Source of the DNA: Paludibaculum fermentans | GTDB taxonomy: Bacteria; Acidobacteriota; Terriglobia; Bryobacterales; Bryobacteraceae | Length of the DNA: 64,000 bases | NCBI RefSeq assembly: GCF_015277775.1 | Contig: NZ_CP063849.1 | Coordinates: 4,402,001-4,466,000, forward strand | Direction: 5' to 3' | Shown: positions 27,452-36,339 of the stretch, piece by piece | How the letters are laid out: the number at the start of each line of letters is the position of its first letter | Position numbering within the stretch: position 1 is the first letter of the stretch | Translations under genes and position numbers: made by a program | Notes under the pieces: generated by a model | The model's input: only the letters and a program-made list of their open reading frames with translations | What the model was told of the DNA's origin: nothing | Database searches by the model: none

Positions 27452-28690
27452 ATGACCCAGGCCGATAGGATCTCCCGCGTGATCTTTGAATACGCGGCCC
27501 AGATCGGTGGAGCACCCGATACAGACGCTCTTCTGGAACTCAACGCAAACATGGCGCGCGACCTCGCCGGCGCCGATCGCTGCAGCATTTGGCTGGTCGA
27601 TTCCGCCAGTCGGGAGATCTGGACCAAGGTCGCACACGGCACCTCTGAAATTCGCATCCCCTTCGGCCACGGCCTTGTCGGCGCCTGCATCGCCGCCAAC
27701 GAACCCATCGTCGTCAACGACACATCTTCCGATCCCCGCTTCCTGGGCCGCGTCGACGAGAAAAGCGGTTATGCCACCCGCTCGGTGTTAGTCCTCCCTC
27801 TCCGTGGCTCCGACAATCGCGTGATCGGCGCGCTCCAGGCCCTCAACAAACCCGGCGGCTTCGACACCTCCGACGTCGATCTCCTCTCCCTCGCCGCCAG
27901 CTATTCCGCCTCCGCCCTGGAAGGCCAGCAACTGCGCGCCGAGGCCGAGAAGGCCCGCCTCCTCCTCAAAGAACTCGAGATCGCCCGCAGCGTCCAGCAA
28001 CGACTTCTCCCCCAGACCCTCCCCGCCCTGCCCGGTCTCGAATTCGACGCCTACTGCCGTCCCGCCAAATTTGTCGGCGGCGACTACTACGACTTCATCG
28101 CCCTCCCCGGTGACCGGCTCTTCTTCACCCTCGGCGACGTCTCCGGCAAAGGCATAGCCGCCGCCGTCCTCATGGCCAGCATCCAGGCCGCGATCCGTTC
28201 CCAGATGCTGCACCCGCCGGATTCCCTCTCCGAACTCGTCAACGACTTCAACAAGGCCGTCTACTCCTTCTCCACCTCCGACAAGTACTCCACCCTGTTC
28301 TGCGCAATGCTCGACGCCAAGACCCGCCGCATGGTCTTTGTGAATGCCGGCGGCTGCCCGCCCATGCTCCTTCGCGCCGCCACCGGCCAGGTCGAACGCC
28401 TCGATGCCGGCGGTTGCCCCATCGGCCTCCTGGGCTTCTCTCGCTACCAACAGGCGGAGGTTCAGTTGGAGCCAGGCGACGTCCTGTTCGCCTTCTCCGA
28501 CGGCATCAGCGAGGCCACCAACTCCGCCGAGGAGATCTGGGAGGAGGCCGACCTCGAGAAAGTTCTCCGCTCCGCCGGCCGCAGCCCCGCCGCCCGGATT
28601 GTCGAGACCGCCGTGGCCGCCGCCGACGCCTTCACGGGCGACGCCGAACAGGCCGACGACATGACCGTGGTCGCCATGAAGGCCCTCTAG
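27452..28690 (+). CDS. GAF-domain PP2C-type (SpoIIE-like) serine/threonine phosphatase
   Basis: Signal-transduction phosphatase, probably controlling an anti-sigma or anti-anti-sigma factor. The 412-residue product has a GAF domain at about 20-160 (DRCSIWLVDSASREIW, GHGLVGACIA), a linker coiled coil, then a SpoIIE/PP2C domain with FVGGDYYDFIAL (metal-binding Gly-Gly-Asp) near 205, LGDVSGKGIAAAVLMA near 225 and a C-terminal QADDMTVVAMK where Asp is a metal ligand. The start is set at ATG 27452; an in-frame ATG at 27407 would add 15 residues. Transcribed divergently from the MBL hydrolase. No partner kinase or antagonist is adjacent. Confidence 0.85.
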   Translation: MTQADRISRVIFEYAAQIGGAPDTDALLELNANMARDLAGADRCSIWLVDSASREIWTKVAHGTSEIRIPFGHGLVGACIAANEPIVVNDTSSDPRFLGRVDEKSGYATRSVLVLPLRGSDNRVIGALQALNKPGGFDTSDVDLLSLAASYSASALEGQQLRAEAEKARLLLKELEIARSVQQRLLPQTLPALPGLEFDAYCRPAKFVGGDYYDFIALPGDRLFFTLGDVSGKGIAAAVLMASIQAAIRSQMLHPPDSLSELVNDFNKAVYSFSTSDKYSTLFCAMLDAKTRRMVFVNAGGCPPMLLRAATGQVERLDAGGCPIGLLGFSRYQQAEVQLEPGDVLFAFSDGISEATNSAEEIWEEADLEKVLRSAGRSPAARIVETAVAAADAFTGDAEQADDMTVVAMKAL

Positions 28691-28704
28691 AAGACCTCTC
28701 CGGG

Positions 28705-29541
28705 ATGGCGCCTGCGCCCCGCTTCCTTTACGATAAAAAGGCAGGGAGGCTCCGCATCGTCAAGGCTTGTGTGCTCGCATCGTCCAGTGCGGGCAATTCC
28801 ACCTTCATCGGGACCGACACCACGCGCATCCTGATCGACGCGGGGCTCAATCGTAAAGAAACTTTCGCCAGGCTGGCCGCCATCGGTGAGGATCCGGCCA
28901 GGCTCGACGCAATCTTCATTACCCACGAGCACTCTGATCACATTCTTGGCCTTCCTGTGATGATTCGCGCGCTGGCCAGCATGGGCCGCCGCATCCCGGT
29001 CTTCCTCACTCATCTCACTGCGCCCACTATCGACTGGGGCAACGCAGTCCCCGTGGTCGAAACCTTCCAGGCCGGCTCCGGCATCGAGATCGGCGACCTT
29101 TCCATCTCTTCCTTCACCATCCCGCACGACGCGGTCGATCCAGTCGGCTACACCATCAAATCGCAGGGCATCAAGATCTCCATCGCCACGGATTTGGGTT
29201 ATATGCCCGATAGTGTGAAGGTCCACCTGCAGCGGTCGCATTTTCTACTACTAGAGTCGAACCACCACCCGGAACTGCTCAAGCTCGGCCCCTACCCCTG
29301 GCACGTCAAACAGCGTATTCTGTCTCGCAAAGGCCATCTCTCCAACGACGCGGCTTGCGAGTACATCGCCAACGATCTGCCCTCCGAGGTCCAAACCCTC
29401 ATCCTCGGCCACTTGAGCGAACACAACAACACGATTTGGGAAACTGAGCTTAGCGCCAAACAGGCGCTGGAAACCCGCGGCTTATCGCCCCGCCTGATCG
29501 TGGCGGAACCGCGCAAGCTCAGCGATATTTTTCAATTGTAG
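28705..29541 (+). CDS. Metallo-beta-lactamase-fold hydrolase of the YycJ/WalJ type
   Basis: MBL-fold protein related to YycJ/WalJ, a 5'-to-3' exonuclease-like group. Metal motifs: FITHEHSDHILG, TIPHDAVDPVGY, ATDLGYMP, LLESNHHPELL and ILGHLSEHNN. The conventional ATG at 28705 yields 278 residues but a basic N-terminal extension unlike the family, which normally begins a few residues before the VLASSSAGNST strand. A promoter-like TACGAT at about 28731 and a GGGAGG at 28744-28749 lie inside this extension, six bases before an in-frame ATC at 28756; a start there would give MVKACVLASSSAGNS. Start uncertain, function call fair. Confidence 0.8.
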   Translation: MAPAPRFLYDKKAGRLRIVKACVLASSSAGNSTFIGTDTTRILIDAGLNRKETFARLAAIGEDPARLDAIFITHEHSDHILGLPVMIRALASMGRRIPVFLTHLTAPTIDWGNAVPVVETFQAGSGIEIGDLSISSFTIPHDAVDPVGYTIKSQGIKISIATDLGYMPDSVKVHLQRSHFLLLESNHHPELLKLGPYPWHVKQRILSRKGHLSNDAACEYIANDLPSEVQTLILGHLSEHNNTIWETELSAKQALETRGLSPRLIVAEPRKLSDIFQL

Positions 29542-29549
29542 GAGCAAGT

Positions 29550-30863
29550 ATGATCCAGCGTTACACCCGCCCTGAAATGGGCCGCATCTGGAGCGACGAG
29601 AACAAATATGCCCAGTGGCTCGCTGTCGAACTCGCCAACTGCGACGTTCAAGCTGAGCGCGGCCACATTCCCGTCGAGTCCGCGAAGTTCCTCCGCGAGT
29701 ACGCCGCCATCTCCGTCGACCGCATCCTCGAAATCGAAGCCGAGATCCGCCACGACGTGATTGCTTTCACTACATGCGTAGCAGAATCCATGGCTTCCGC
29801 CGGCCACAGCGACGCCTCCCGCTGGTTTCACTATGGACTTACTTCAAATGACGTAGTTGATACCGCGCAGGCACTCCAACTCAAAGAATCCGCGGAGTTG
29901 ATCCTCAAGCGGGTGGACATCCTTATCGAGGTCCTCAAGACCCGTGCCCATGAGTTCAAACACGCCATCGCCATCGGACGCACTCACGGCGTCCATGCTG
30001 AGCCCATCACCTTCGGTTTGAAGATCGCCAACTGGTACGACGAAGCCCTCCGCGCCAAACGCCGCCTCAAAGAAGCAGCCGAGGATCTCCGCTACGGCAA
30101 ACTCTCCGGGGCCGTCGGTACGCTCGCCCACATGGAGCCCGCCACCGAGGCCGCCATCTGCGAAAAGCTCGGGCTGAAGGTCGCGCCCATCGCCAGCCAG
30201 GTGATCGCCCGCGACCGCCACGCCGCCTTCGTCTCCGCCCTCGCGCTCATCTGCGCGCTCTGCGAAAAGTGCGCTCTGGAAGTTCGCCACCTGCAGCGGA
30301 CCGAAGTCCGCGAAGCCGAGGAGCCGTTCGCTGAGGGCGCGCAAAAGGGCTCCAGCGCCATGCCCCACAAGCGCAACCCCATCGTCAGCGAGCAGATCTG
30401 CGGTCTCGCCCGCGTGGTCCGCTCCAACGTCCAGGCGGCCTTCGAGGACATCGCCCTCTGGCATGAACGGGATATCTCCCACTCCAGCGTCGAGCGCGTC
30501 ATCCTGCCCGACTCCTGCATTCTCACCGACTATCTTCTGGCGAAGACCATCTGGCTCATCGGCGGCATGCGCGTCTACCCCGAACGCATGAAGCGTAATC
30601 TGGAGTCAACCAAGGGCTTAGTCTTCTCAGGACAGGTCCTGCTCGATCTCGCGGCCGCCGGAATGCTGCGCGAGCAGGCATACAAAATTGTGCAGTCTGA
30701 AGCGATGCGCGCCTGGCACGAAGAGGGTGACTTCCGGGCCGTGATCGAGCACCATCCCGAGATCCGCAAACACCTTTCCCCTGAGCAGATTAGCCACTGC
30801 TTCTCGGTCGAGCGGCAGCTCCGCAGCGTCGACGCAATTTTTGACCGCGTGTTCGGGGAATGA
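29550..30863 (+). CDS. purB: Adenylosuccinate lyase
   Basis: Cleaves adenylosuccinate and SAICAR in purine synthesis. The 437-residue product carries the fumarase/aspartase-superfamily signature GSSAMPHKRNPI near 270, the N-terminal HDVIAFTTCVAE and GLTSNDVVDTAQAL near 100, and the IGRTHGVHAEP stretch with catalytic His near 145. GGAG lies seven bases before the ATG. It follows the YycJ-like gene by eight bases and may be co-transcribed with it. Confidence 0.95.
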   Translation: MIQRYTRPEMGRIWSDENKYAQWLAVELANCDVQAERGHIPVESAKFLREYAAISVDRILEIEAEIRHDVIAFTTCVAESMASAGHSDASRWFHYGLTSNDVVDTAQALQLKESAELILKRVDILIEVLKTRAHEFKHAIAIGRTHGVHAEPITFGLKIANWYDEALRAKRRLKEAAEDLRYGKLSGAVGTLAHMEPATEAAICEKLGLKVAPIASQVIARDRHAAFVSALALICALCEKCALEVRHLQRTEVREAEEPFAEGAQKGSSAMPHKRNPIVSEQICGLARVVRSNVQAAFEDIALWHERDISHSSVERVILPDSCILTDYLLAKTIWLIGGMRVYPERMKRNLESTKGLVFSGQVLLDLAAAGMLREQAYKIVQSEAMRAWHEEGDFRAVIEHHPEIRKHLSPEQISHCFSVERQLRSVDAIFDRVFGE

Positions 30864-31033
30864 AACGCCCAGTTCATTCCTTGATGTTAGTAGTCATTAA
30901 ATTGAGGGGTCGAAACTGACGTGTTTCGGGTTACACTGATCGCGGAACAGGATTCATCTCGGACCTGTGAGCAGACCTCGTGATCCGGTATTCAGATACA
31001 TTGTCGAAGAAGCGGCGGGGGCGTAACCTCCGC

Positions 31034-31420
31034 ATGGCAAGGGTCTTACTTGCCGATGACAACCCAACCTCGCGGCTCACCCTGCAAACCGTCCTCGAAG
31101 CGGGCGGCTACCGGGTAGATTCTGCGGCTTCAGCGGCCGAGGCCGTTGGCTTGCTCGATCAGGCCGAGTATCAGTTGGTCTTGTCTGAACTGGCGATGGA
31201 ATCCCCGGAAGCCGGGCTCAAAGTGCTGGCGCATGCCCGCATGAAGGACTACCGTCCGGCCACCGCTCTGGTGACCGCCTGGCACGCCGGCCCGGAAAGC
31301 AAGCCCAGCCAGGAAACGGACGTGCTCATTGAGCCGGAAGACCTGCCGGAATTGCTCGGTAAGATCGCCATGCTCATCAGCACCCGCGCTTCCCGCCGGG
31401 CAACCCGTCCGGTCAAGTAG
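31034..31420 (+). CDS. Degenerate receiver-domain protein
   Basis: A stand-alone CheY-like receiver domain of 128 residues starting MARVLLADDN. The acidic pair D8/D9 and the conserved Thr (T81) are present, but the phospho-acceptor position reads LVLSEL, placing Glu52 where Asp is expected, and the conserved Lys of the K-P motif is replaced by Glu (LIEPED, residue 100). It is probably not switched by normal phosphorylation and may be locked in one state. ATG 31034 is chosen because the upstream in-frame extension to 30980 has no homology to receivers. The last 8 bases overlap the convergent hydrolase gene. Confidence 0.75.
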   Translation: MARVLLADDNPTSRLTLQTVLEAGGYRVDSAASAAEAVGLLDQAEYQLVLSELAMESPEAGLKVLAHARMKDYRPATALVTAWHAGPESKPSQETDVLIEPEDLPELLGKIAMLISTRASRRATRPVK

Positions 31421-32036
31421 CCAACGGCCCAATTCCTACAACTGTCTTTTCAAACTCCGCAAGCGCGCCCGCGAAAAAGTGGTCCTGCGCCTCCACCCAG
31501 TGCAGAGCTTTGGCGCCCCACAACCGGTCGAACACCGGCTGCAGCTCGTGGCGTGGTCCATATTCGTCATTTGTAGATTGAATGAAGATCCGCTCGACTG
31601 GGCAGCGCTCCAGGATCTCAAACTGCCGGTACACCGTCGGAAATCCAACCAGGACCACCCGCCGGACCCCGGGGTAGACCTGCACCGCCACCCTCGACCC
31701 GAAGCTGAACCCGCTCACCGTGAGCGGCAACTGCGGATAGCGGGCGCGCAAAACGGCCAGAACCGCCCGTGCATCCTCCACCTCGCCCACTCCGTTGTCG
31801 TGGGTACCCTCGCTGAGGTTGACACCCCGGAAGTTGAACCGCAGCGTCACGGCGCCAATCTGGCGCAGGCCGCGGGCCAGCCTGTGAACGACTTTGTTGT
31901 GCATCGTCCCGCCGCCCAGTGGGTGGGGGTGGCAGACAAGCGCTGCCTCGGTGGGCGCGCCGGAGTCCGGCTCTTCCAGCATCGCTTCCAGCCGCCCGGC
32001 CGGACCGTCGATGAACAGCGTTTCGATGCGCCGCAT
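31413..32036 (-). CDS. Alpha/beta hydrolase (dienelactone-hydrolase-like, COG2945 type)
   Basis: The 207-residue product is a compact alpha/beta hydrolase: oxyanion region VCHPHPLGGGTMHNKVV near 35, nucleophile elbow GFSFGS near 108, acid in STNDEYG near 155, and His in EAQDHFFAG near 185. These small hydrolases, annotated as alpha/beta superfamily esterases, have no firm physiological substrate. The ATG at 32036 is 13 bases downstream of the yajQ stop, same direction, so the three genes 33146 to 31413 may be one unit. Confidence 0.82.
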   Translation of the reverse strand: MRRIETLFIDGPAGRLEAMLEEPDSGAPTEAALVCHPHPLGGGTMHNKVVHRLARGLRQIGAVTLRFNFRGVNLSEGTHDNGVGEVEDARAVLAVLRARYPQLPLTVSGFSFGSRVAVQVYPGVRRVVLVGFPTVYRQFEILERCPVERIFIQSTNDEYGPRHELQPVFDRLWGAKALHWVEAQDHFFAGALAEFEKTVVGIGPLAT

Positions 32037-32049
32037 GAGCTGGAAGGGA

Positions 32050-32550
32050 TCAGTTCGAACGGTAGTTCGTGAACTGCATGTCGATGCCGAAGTCCTTTGA
32101 CTTCAACAACGCAATGACTTCCTGCAGCGTGTCGCGATCTTTTGCGGAGACGCGCACCAAATCCCCCTGGATGGCCGCCTGCGCCTTCTTCTTCGAGTCC
32201 TTGATCACCTTCACGATCTCTTTGGCCTTTTCCGAGGCGATCCCCTGCTGCATGGTGATCTCCTGCCGCACGCGCGTGCCGGCCGTCGGCTGGATGTTGC
32301 CGTAAGTAAAGGCCTTCAACGGCACCTGCCGCTTCACCAGCTTCGACTGCAGAATCTCCAGGACAGCTTTGATCTGGAAGTCGCCGGAGGACGTCAGCGT
32401 GATCGTGAGCTCTTTCTCGTTGAGCTCGATCGTGCTCTTCGAATCCTTCAGGTCATACCGCTGGATCACTTCCTTGGTCGCCTGCTGGATCGCGTTCATA
32501 ACCTCGGGAATCTCCACTTTGGAGACGATGTCAAATGAATTGTCGGGCAT
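32050..32550 (-). CDS. yajQ: YajQ-family nucleotide-binding protein
   Basis: UPF0234/YajQ family; homologues bind cyclic di-GMP or nucleotides and RNA. The 166-residue product is full length with two ferredoxin-like halves: MPDNSFDIVSKVE at the start, YDLKDSKSTIELNEKE near 35, VPLKAFTYGNIQPTAG near 78 and a final DFGIDMQFTNYR. It lies between a response regulator and an alpha/beta hydrolase on the same strand, with 20- and 13-base gaps. Confidence 0.93.
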   Translation of the reverse strand: MPDNSFDIVSKVEIPEVMNAIQQATKEVIQRYDLKDSKSTIELNEKELTITLTSSGDFQIKAVLEILQSKLVKRQVPLKAFTYGNIQPTAGTRVRQEITMQQGIASEKAKEIVKVIKDSKKKAQAAIQGDLVRVSAKDRDTLQEVIALLKSKDFGIDMQFTNYRSN

Positions 32551-32570
32551 AGGGCTTTGGATTCGCTGGC

Positions 32571-33146
32571 CTAGTGTCCCAGAGCGATCAGGATTTTTCC
32601 AGTGATTTCTTCCACGATCGCCGGGAGACTACGGTCCAATGCAATTGTAACAGCGGCGCGAATCGCTTCGGGATCCAGCTCCGGACGCGGTGGCATCACC
32701 ACCACGGCCGCGGGCTCTTCCGGCGGCGGAGGCGGCGGCACCGTGTCGCTGAACAGCCCTCGCGCAAACCGCGCCTTGTCGATCAGCGGTTTGATCGTCT
32801 CCAGCACCACGGAAGCCTCAAACGGCTTCTTCAGCACGGCGTCGCACCCGGCCCGCCGTGCCTCTTCCTCGTCCACCGGCTCCAACAGGCCGGCGATCAG
32901 TACAACACCGGCATGCCGGTGCTTCTCGCTGCTCTTAATATACCGGCAAATCTCGTACCCCGACTTTTGCGGCAGGAATACGTCCGCCAGCACCAGATCC
33001 GGGTCCACATCCGCCAGGCGCACCAGCACCGTGTCGCCCTCTGTAATGGTGACGACCTCGTACCCTTCCTCGCGGAGAATCCGCTCCCCCATGCGCTGGG
33101 CATGCGGGCTGTCGTCAGCGAGTAGAACGCGAACTGGTGAAGACAA
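32571..33146 (-). CDS. Response regulator with proline linker and short C-terminal helix
   Basis: A receiver domain at residues 1-120 with intact residues: acidic pair in LLADDSPHAQ, phospho-acceptor Asp in LVLADVFLPQKSGYEIC, and Lys in VLKKPFEA. A run of Pro/Glu follows, then a 35-residue amphipathic helix near the end (EAIRAAVTIALDR...). There is no DNA-binding or enzymatic output domain, so it probably acts by protein contact, as in chemotaxis- or motility-type regulators. No histidine kinase is adjacent. Its stop is 20 bases before yajQ. Confidence 0.85.
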   Translation of the reverse strand: MSSPVRVLLADDSPHAQRMGERILREEGYEVVTITEGDTVLVRLADVDPDLVLADVFLPQKSGYEICRYIKSSEKHRHAGVVLIAGLLEPVDEEEARRAGCDAVLKKPFEASVVLETIKPLIDKARFARGLFSDTVPPPPPPEEPAAVVVMPPRPELDPEAIRAAVTIALDRSLPAIVEEITGKILIALGH

Positions 33147-33152
33147 AGGGGG

Positions 33153-34442
33153 TTACTTCTTTTCCTCGGTGGCCGCCGGAGTCGTCGTCGCGGCGGCCTT
33201 CTTCTTGTCCTGCTTCGGAGCCTTCTTAGCCTTCCCCTTCTTCTGGGCCGGCATCTGATGGTTCGTCGGAATCATCTCGTTCGGATTCGCGGCGGCAGGA
33301 GCAGCCGCCTGCGGCGTAGTCGGCGTCTGCGCAGCCGCTGGCTGAGTCGCACGGGCATCCGGCTGCGTATCCAGTTGCGAAGTGCCGCCCGTCGGATTCG
33401 TGCTGATGGTGATGTCGGTATTGCCGCCGACTGCACCCGCGGGCACCGGCACGCTGGCCGGGATCGAGGGCCGCAGGTTGGTCATGGCGGGCTGGCCCGA
33501 CTTGGCGGCCATCGTCACGTCAGGATCCTTCGAGAAAGGAGCCCACGCCTTGCTCATCATGCCCTTCTTGGCCTGATTCTCCAACTCGTACTTCATCCGG
33601 GCGTAAGCCACCGGATCCGGCTCGGGAATCTCCGCTTCCATCTCCTTGAGCTTGTCCTTGGCTTGATCCGCCATCGGGCTCAGGGGGTAATCGCGGACAA
33701 TCTTCTGGTACGACGCGATGCTCTTCTGCTTGAAGCGCGGCCCCATGTGGCTGTAGCTGTCGCCCGAGAGCCAAAGTGCCTGGTCCGACCCGCTGTAGAG
33801 CGGGTAGTGGTCCGTCACCGTCTGCAGGCGGTTGGCCGCCGCCGGGAACGACCCCTTGTGATGGTAGAACGCGCCCACCCGGAACTCACCCTCGCTCGAC
33901 ACTTCCTGGATGTCGCGCAGCCGCTGCGCCGCTTCCGGCGCGTAGCGCGAATTCGGGAAGTTCGTCAGCAGCGTCCGGCACTCTTCCTCGGCCCGCATCA
34001 CGTGCGTCGGATCGCGGTCCGGCTTCTCCATCTGTTTGTAGTGGATGTCGCAGACCTTCATCTGCGCTTCGGCCGACTCTTCCAGGGTCGGGTAGAACAG
34101 AATGAAGTCCTTGTACTCAGCTTCCGCCTGGGCAAAAGCGTGCGTACCGCCTTCCCTCATCCACGAATCGGCGATCGCCAGCTTGGACTTGGCCAGAAAC
34201 TCGCTGGTGTCGTACGTATTCATCAACGTGTTCAGGGTCAGGCGGGCCACTTCATAACGGCCCCGCTCAATGTCCTTCACGGCCTTGTCGAACAAAACCT
34301 TATCGGGTTGCTCGGTGTCTTTCGTGATCGGGTTTTCGTACTTCTTCCCACGGCAGCCTGCGCCAAACACGGCAAACAGGCAGACGAGTACGGCGGCGAT
34401 CCATTGCGCCGAGCGGTTCCTGGAGAAGATCATCAGTCGCAT
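33153..34442 (-). CDS. BamD-like outer-membrane assembly lipoprotein with Ala/Pro/Lys-rich tail
   Basis: The signal sequence ends in FGAGC, a lipobox, so it is predicted to be lipidated. The first 270 residues of the mature part have TPR-like helical pairs typical of BamD/YfiO (RYEVARLTLNTLMNTYDTSEF, SRYAPEAAQRLRDI, YPLSPMADQAKDKL). From about residue 310 the protein is low complexity, Pro/Ala/Thr-rich and ends in Lys-rich repeats. At 429 residues it is far longer than the 245 of E. coli BamD, mainly through this tail. Two nearby ATGs (34442, 34433) are possible; the open frame further upstream overlaps rpe and is not used. Confidence 0.8.
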   Translation of the reverse strand: MRLMIFSRNRSAQWIAAVLVCLFAVFGAGCRGKKYENPITKDTEQPDKVLFDKAVKDIERGRYEVARLTLNTLMNTYDTSEFLAKSKLAIADSWMREGGTHAFAQAEAEYKDFILFYPTLEESAEAQMKVCDIHYKQMEKPDRDPTHVMRAEEECRTLLTNFPNSRYAPEAAQRLRDIQEVSSEGEFRVGAFYHHKGSFPAAANRLQTVTDHYPLYSGSDQALWLSGDSYSHMGPRFKQKSIASYQKIVRDYPLSPMADQAKDKLKEMEAEIPEPDPVAYARMKYELENQAKKGMMSKAWAPFSKDPDVTMAAKSGQPAMTNLRPSIPASVPVPAGAVGGNTDITISTNPTGGTSQLDTQPDARATQPAAAQTPTTPQAAAPAAANPNEMIPTNHQMPAQKKGKAKKAPKQDKKKAAATTTPAATEEKK

Positions 34443-34470
34443 CACCTTATTTGCGGGGTTCCGTAGGGAG

Positions 34471-35145
34471 TCACACCCTGCGGGCCACGGCGTCCATGGC
34501 CGCCTGCCGCATGGCAGTAACGGCATGGGCCGGATTCGGAGCGCCAAAAACACTGGAACCGGCAACAACCCAGTCCACTCCTGCTTCGGCGACCCTACCT
34601 ACATTGTCCACTGAGACACCTCCGTCGATCTCAATGGAAAAACTCAGTCCCAGCCGTTCCCGTTGCTCGCGCAGCGCGCGAACCTTCTCCAGAACGTAGG
34701 GGATAAACGATTGCCCCCCAAACCCGGGATTCACACTCATCAGCAGAATGTAGTCCACCAGGGGCAGGACATTCTCCACTGTCACGAGCGGAGTCGCCGG
34801 ATTCAGCACCACCCCGGCGCGCGCCCCTTCGCTTTGGATCATCCGGATCGTTCTGTCCAGATGTGGGCACGCTTCCTGGTGAACCGATACGCAGTCCGCG
34901 CCGGCCGCAACGAACATCGGCGCGTAAGTATCTGCGTCTTCAATCATTAAGTGGACATCAATGGCCAGCTTCGTGCTCTTCCGCAACGACTGCAGCACCG
35001 GCACGCCAAACGAAATGTTGGGCACAAAATGCCCGTCCATCACGTCGAAATGCAGAAAATTCACCCCCGCTTCGGTCACCTGGGCGATCTGTTCGCCAAG
35101 GCGAGCGAAGTCCGCGGCCAGAAGGGACGGCAGGATTTCGATCAT
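34471..35145 (-). CDS. rpe: Ribulose-phosphate 3-epimerase
   Basis: TIM-barrel enzyme of the pentose phosphate pathway interconverting ribulose-5-phosphate and xylulose-5-phosphate. The 224-residue product contains the family motifs PSLLAADFARLGEQI, HFDVMDGHFVPNISFG (metal-binding His/Asp), MSVNPGFGGQSFIP and IDGGVS. It is on the same strand as rsmB upstream and the BamD-like gene downstream, with gaps of about 60 and 30 bases. Confidence 0.96.
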   Translation of the reverse strand: MIEILPSLLAADFARLGEQIAQVTEAGVNFLHFDVMDGHFVPNISFGVPVLQSLRKSTKLAIDVHLMIEDADTYAPMFVAAGADCVSVHQEACPHLDRTIRMIQSEGARAGVVLNPATPLVTVENVLPLVDYILLMSVNPGFGGQSFIPYVLEKVRALREQRERLGLSFSIEIDGGVSVDNVGRVAEAGVDWVVAGSSVFGAPNPAHAVTAMRQAAMDAVARRV

Positions 35146-35207
35146 CGGGAGGATCCCTCCATCTTAACCTTTCGTGCGGCAGCCGCGCGCGTTCGAAGTC
35201 GTCATTC

Positions 35208-36323
35208 CTACTCCGGCTGTACCAGGACTGCGGCGAAGAATCCGTCACCCGGATCCCGCCCCGGCAGTCTCTGTACCACGCGTTGGACGCGCGCCGCCGC
35301 CACCCGGTTAACCACTTCTTTGTTTTCTTCCGGTTCCAGTGAACAGGTGGAGTAGACCAGGCGCCCACCCGGACGCAGGCACGCTAATGCATTGCGCAGG
35401 ATACGGATCTGCCGCTCCGCCTGGCGCGTGATCTCTTCCGGAGCCAGCCGCCACCGGATCTCCGGATTCCGCGCCAGCGTCCCCGTCCCCGAACACGGCG
35501 CATCCACCAGGATCCTGTCGAACACCCGCCCGAACGGCAGCGCCTTCTCCGCATCCAGTTGAACCCGCGGACATTGCGCCATGAACGCCCTCAGACGCGC
35601 CGCGCTGGAATCGCACGCCACCACCTTCACCGGCGTCTCCATGGCCTGCAGCGTCTTGTTGCCCGGAGCCGCGCACAGATCCAGAAATCGTTGACCCTCT
35701 TGCAGTTGCAGGTAGGGCACAATCGACTGCGACCCCACGTCCATTACCCGTGAACCCTCCGGCACCGGCCCCTCCAGGGTGTCGCCGGCAACGGTTTCGC
35801 CACTCGCGGTACGCAGCCAGGTCTCCGGCTCGTGCAGTCCCGCTTCGGCCACCAGCACAGCCGCCGCGCCGCCCAGGTTCTTGCGCCAGCGCGCCCACAG
35901 CCACTCCGGCATGGAGTACCGGACTTCATCCGACGGCCACTCCGCCGGAATCTCCGGCAGCCGCCGCAGCACCGCATTCGCAAAGCCCGCGGCCGACTGC
36001 TTCCCCGCCATCTTGACCAGGTCCACACTCTCGCCCACAGCGGCATGCGGCGGAATCTTCGACAGAAAGCGCAGTTGGAACGCGCCCATGCGCAGGGCGC
36101 GCACGACGGAAGAGTCCATTTTCGACACCGGCCGCGAGGCGGCTTGGGTGATCAGGTAGTCCAACTGGGCGCGGCGGCGGAGGACGCCAAATACAATCTG
36201 AGTGACCAACCCCGCGTCGCGGGCGTCCAGGCGCACAATGCGCTCATCCAACAGATCGGCGGCAAATCCCCCTCTGTCCACCGCGCCAAGGATCTCGAAA
36301 GCGATACGGCGCGCAGGGGTCAC
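35208..36323 (-). CDS. rsmB: 16S rRNA m5C967 methyltransferase
   Basis: NusB-like RNA-binding domain at about 1-130 (FEILGAVDRGGFAADLL) followed by a SAM-dependent RNA m5C methyltransferase domain: LDLCAAPGNKTLQ near 220, the catalytic PCSGTG Cys near 285 and the release Cys in YSTCSLEPEEN near 335. The 371-residue length is a little shorter than E. coli Sun/RsmB (429). The initiator is GTG at 36323. It is divergent from the TtcA-like gene with only 16 bases between the two start codons. Confidence 0.92.
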   Translation of the reverse strand: MTPARRIAFEILGAVDRGGFAADLLDERIVRLDARDAGLVTQIVFGVLRRRAQLDYLITQAASRPVSKMDSSVVRALRMGAFQLRFLSKIPPHAAVGESVDLVKMAGKQSAAGFANAVLRRLPEIPAEWPSDEVRYSMPEWLWARWRKNLGGAAAVLVAEAGLHEPETWLRTASGETVAGDTLEGPVPEGSRVMDVGSQSIVPYLQLQEGQRFLDLCAAPGNKTLQAMETPVKVVACDSSAARLRAFMAQCPRVQLDAEKALPFGRVFDRILVDAPCSGTGTLARNPEIRWRLAPEEITRQAERQIRILRNALACLRPGGRLVYSTCSLEPEENKEVVNRVAAARVQRVVQRLPGRDPGDGFFAAVLVQPE

Positions 36324-36327
36324 ACTT

Positions 36328-36333
36328 TATAAT
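36328..36333 (+). promoter_or_regulatory. Perfect -10 element immediately upstream of the TtcA-like gene
   Basis: TATAAT is followed by six bases and then the TTG start, so the predicted transcription start coincides with the start codon. No recognisable -35 element and no Shine-Dalgarno. Suggests a leaderless transcript. Confidence 0.45.
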
Positions 36334-36339
36334 AGGGAT

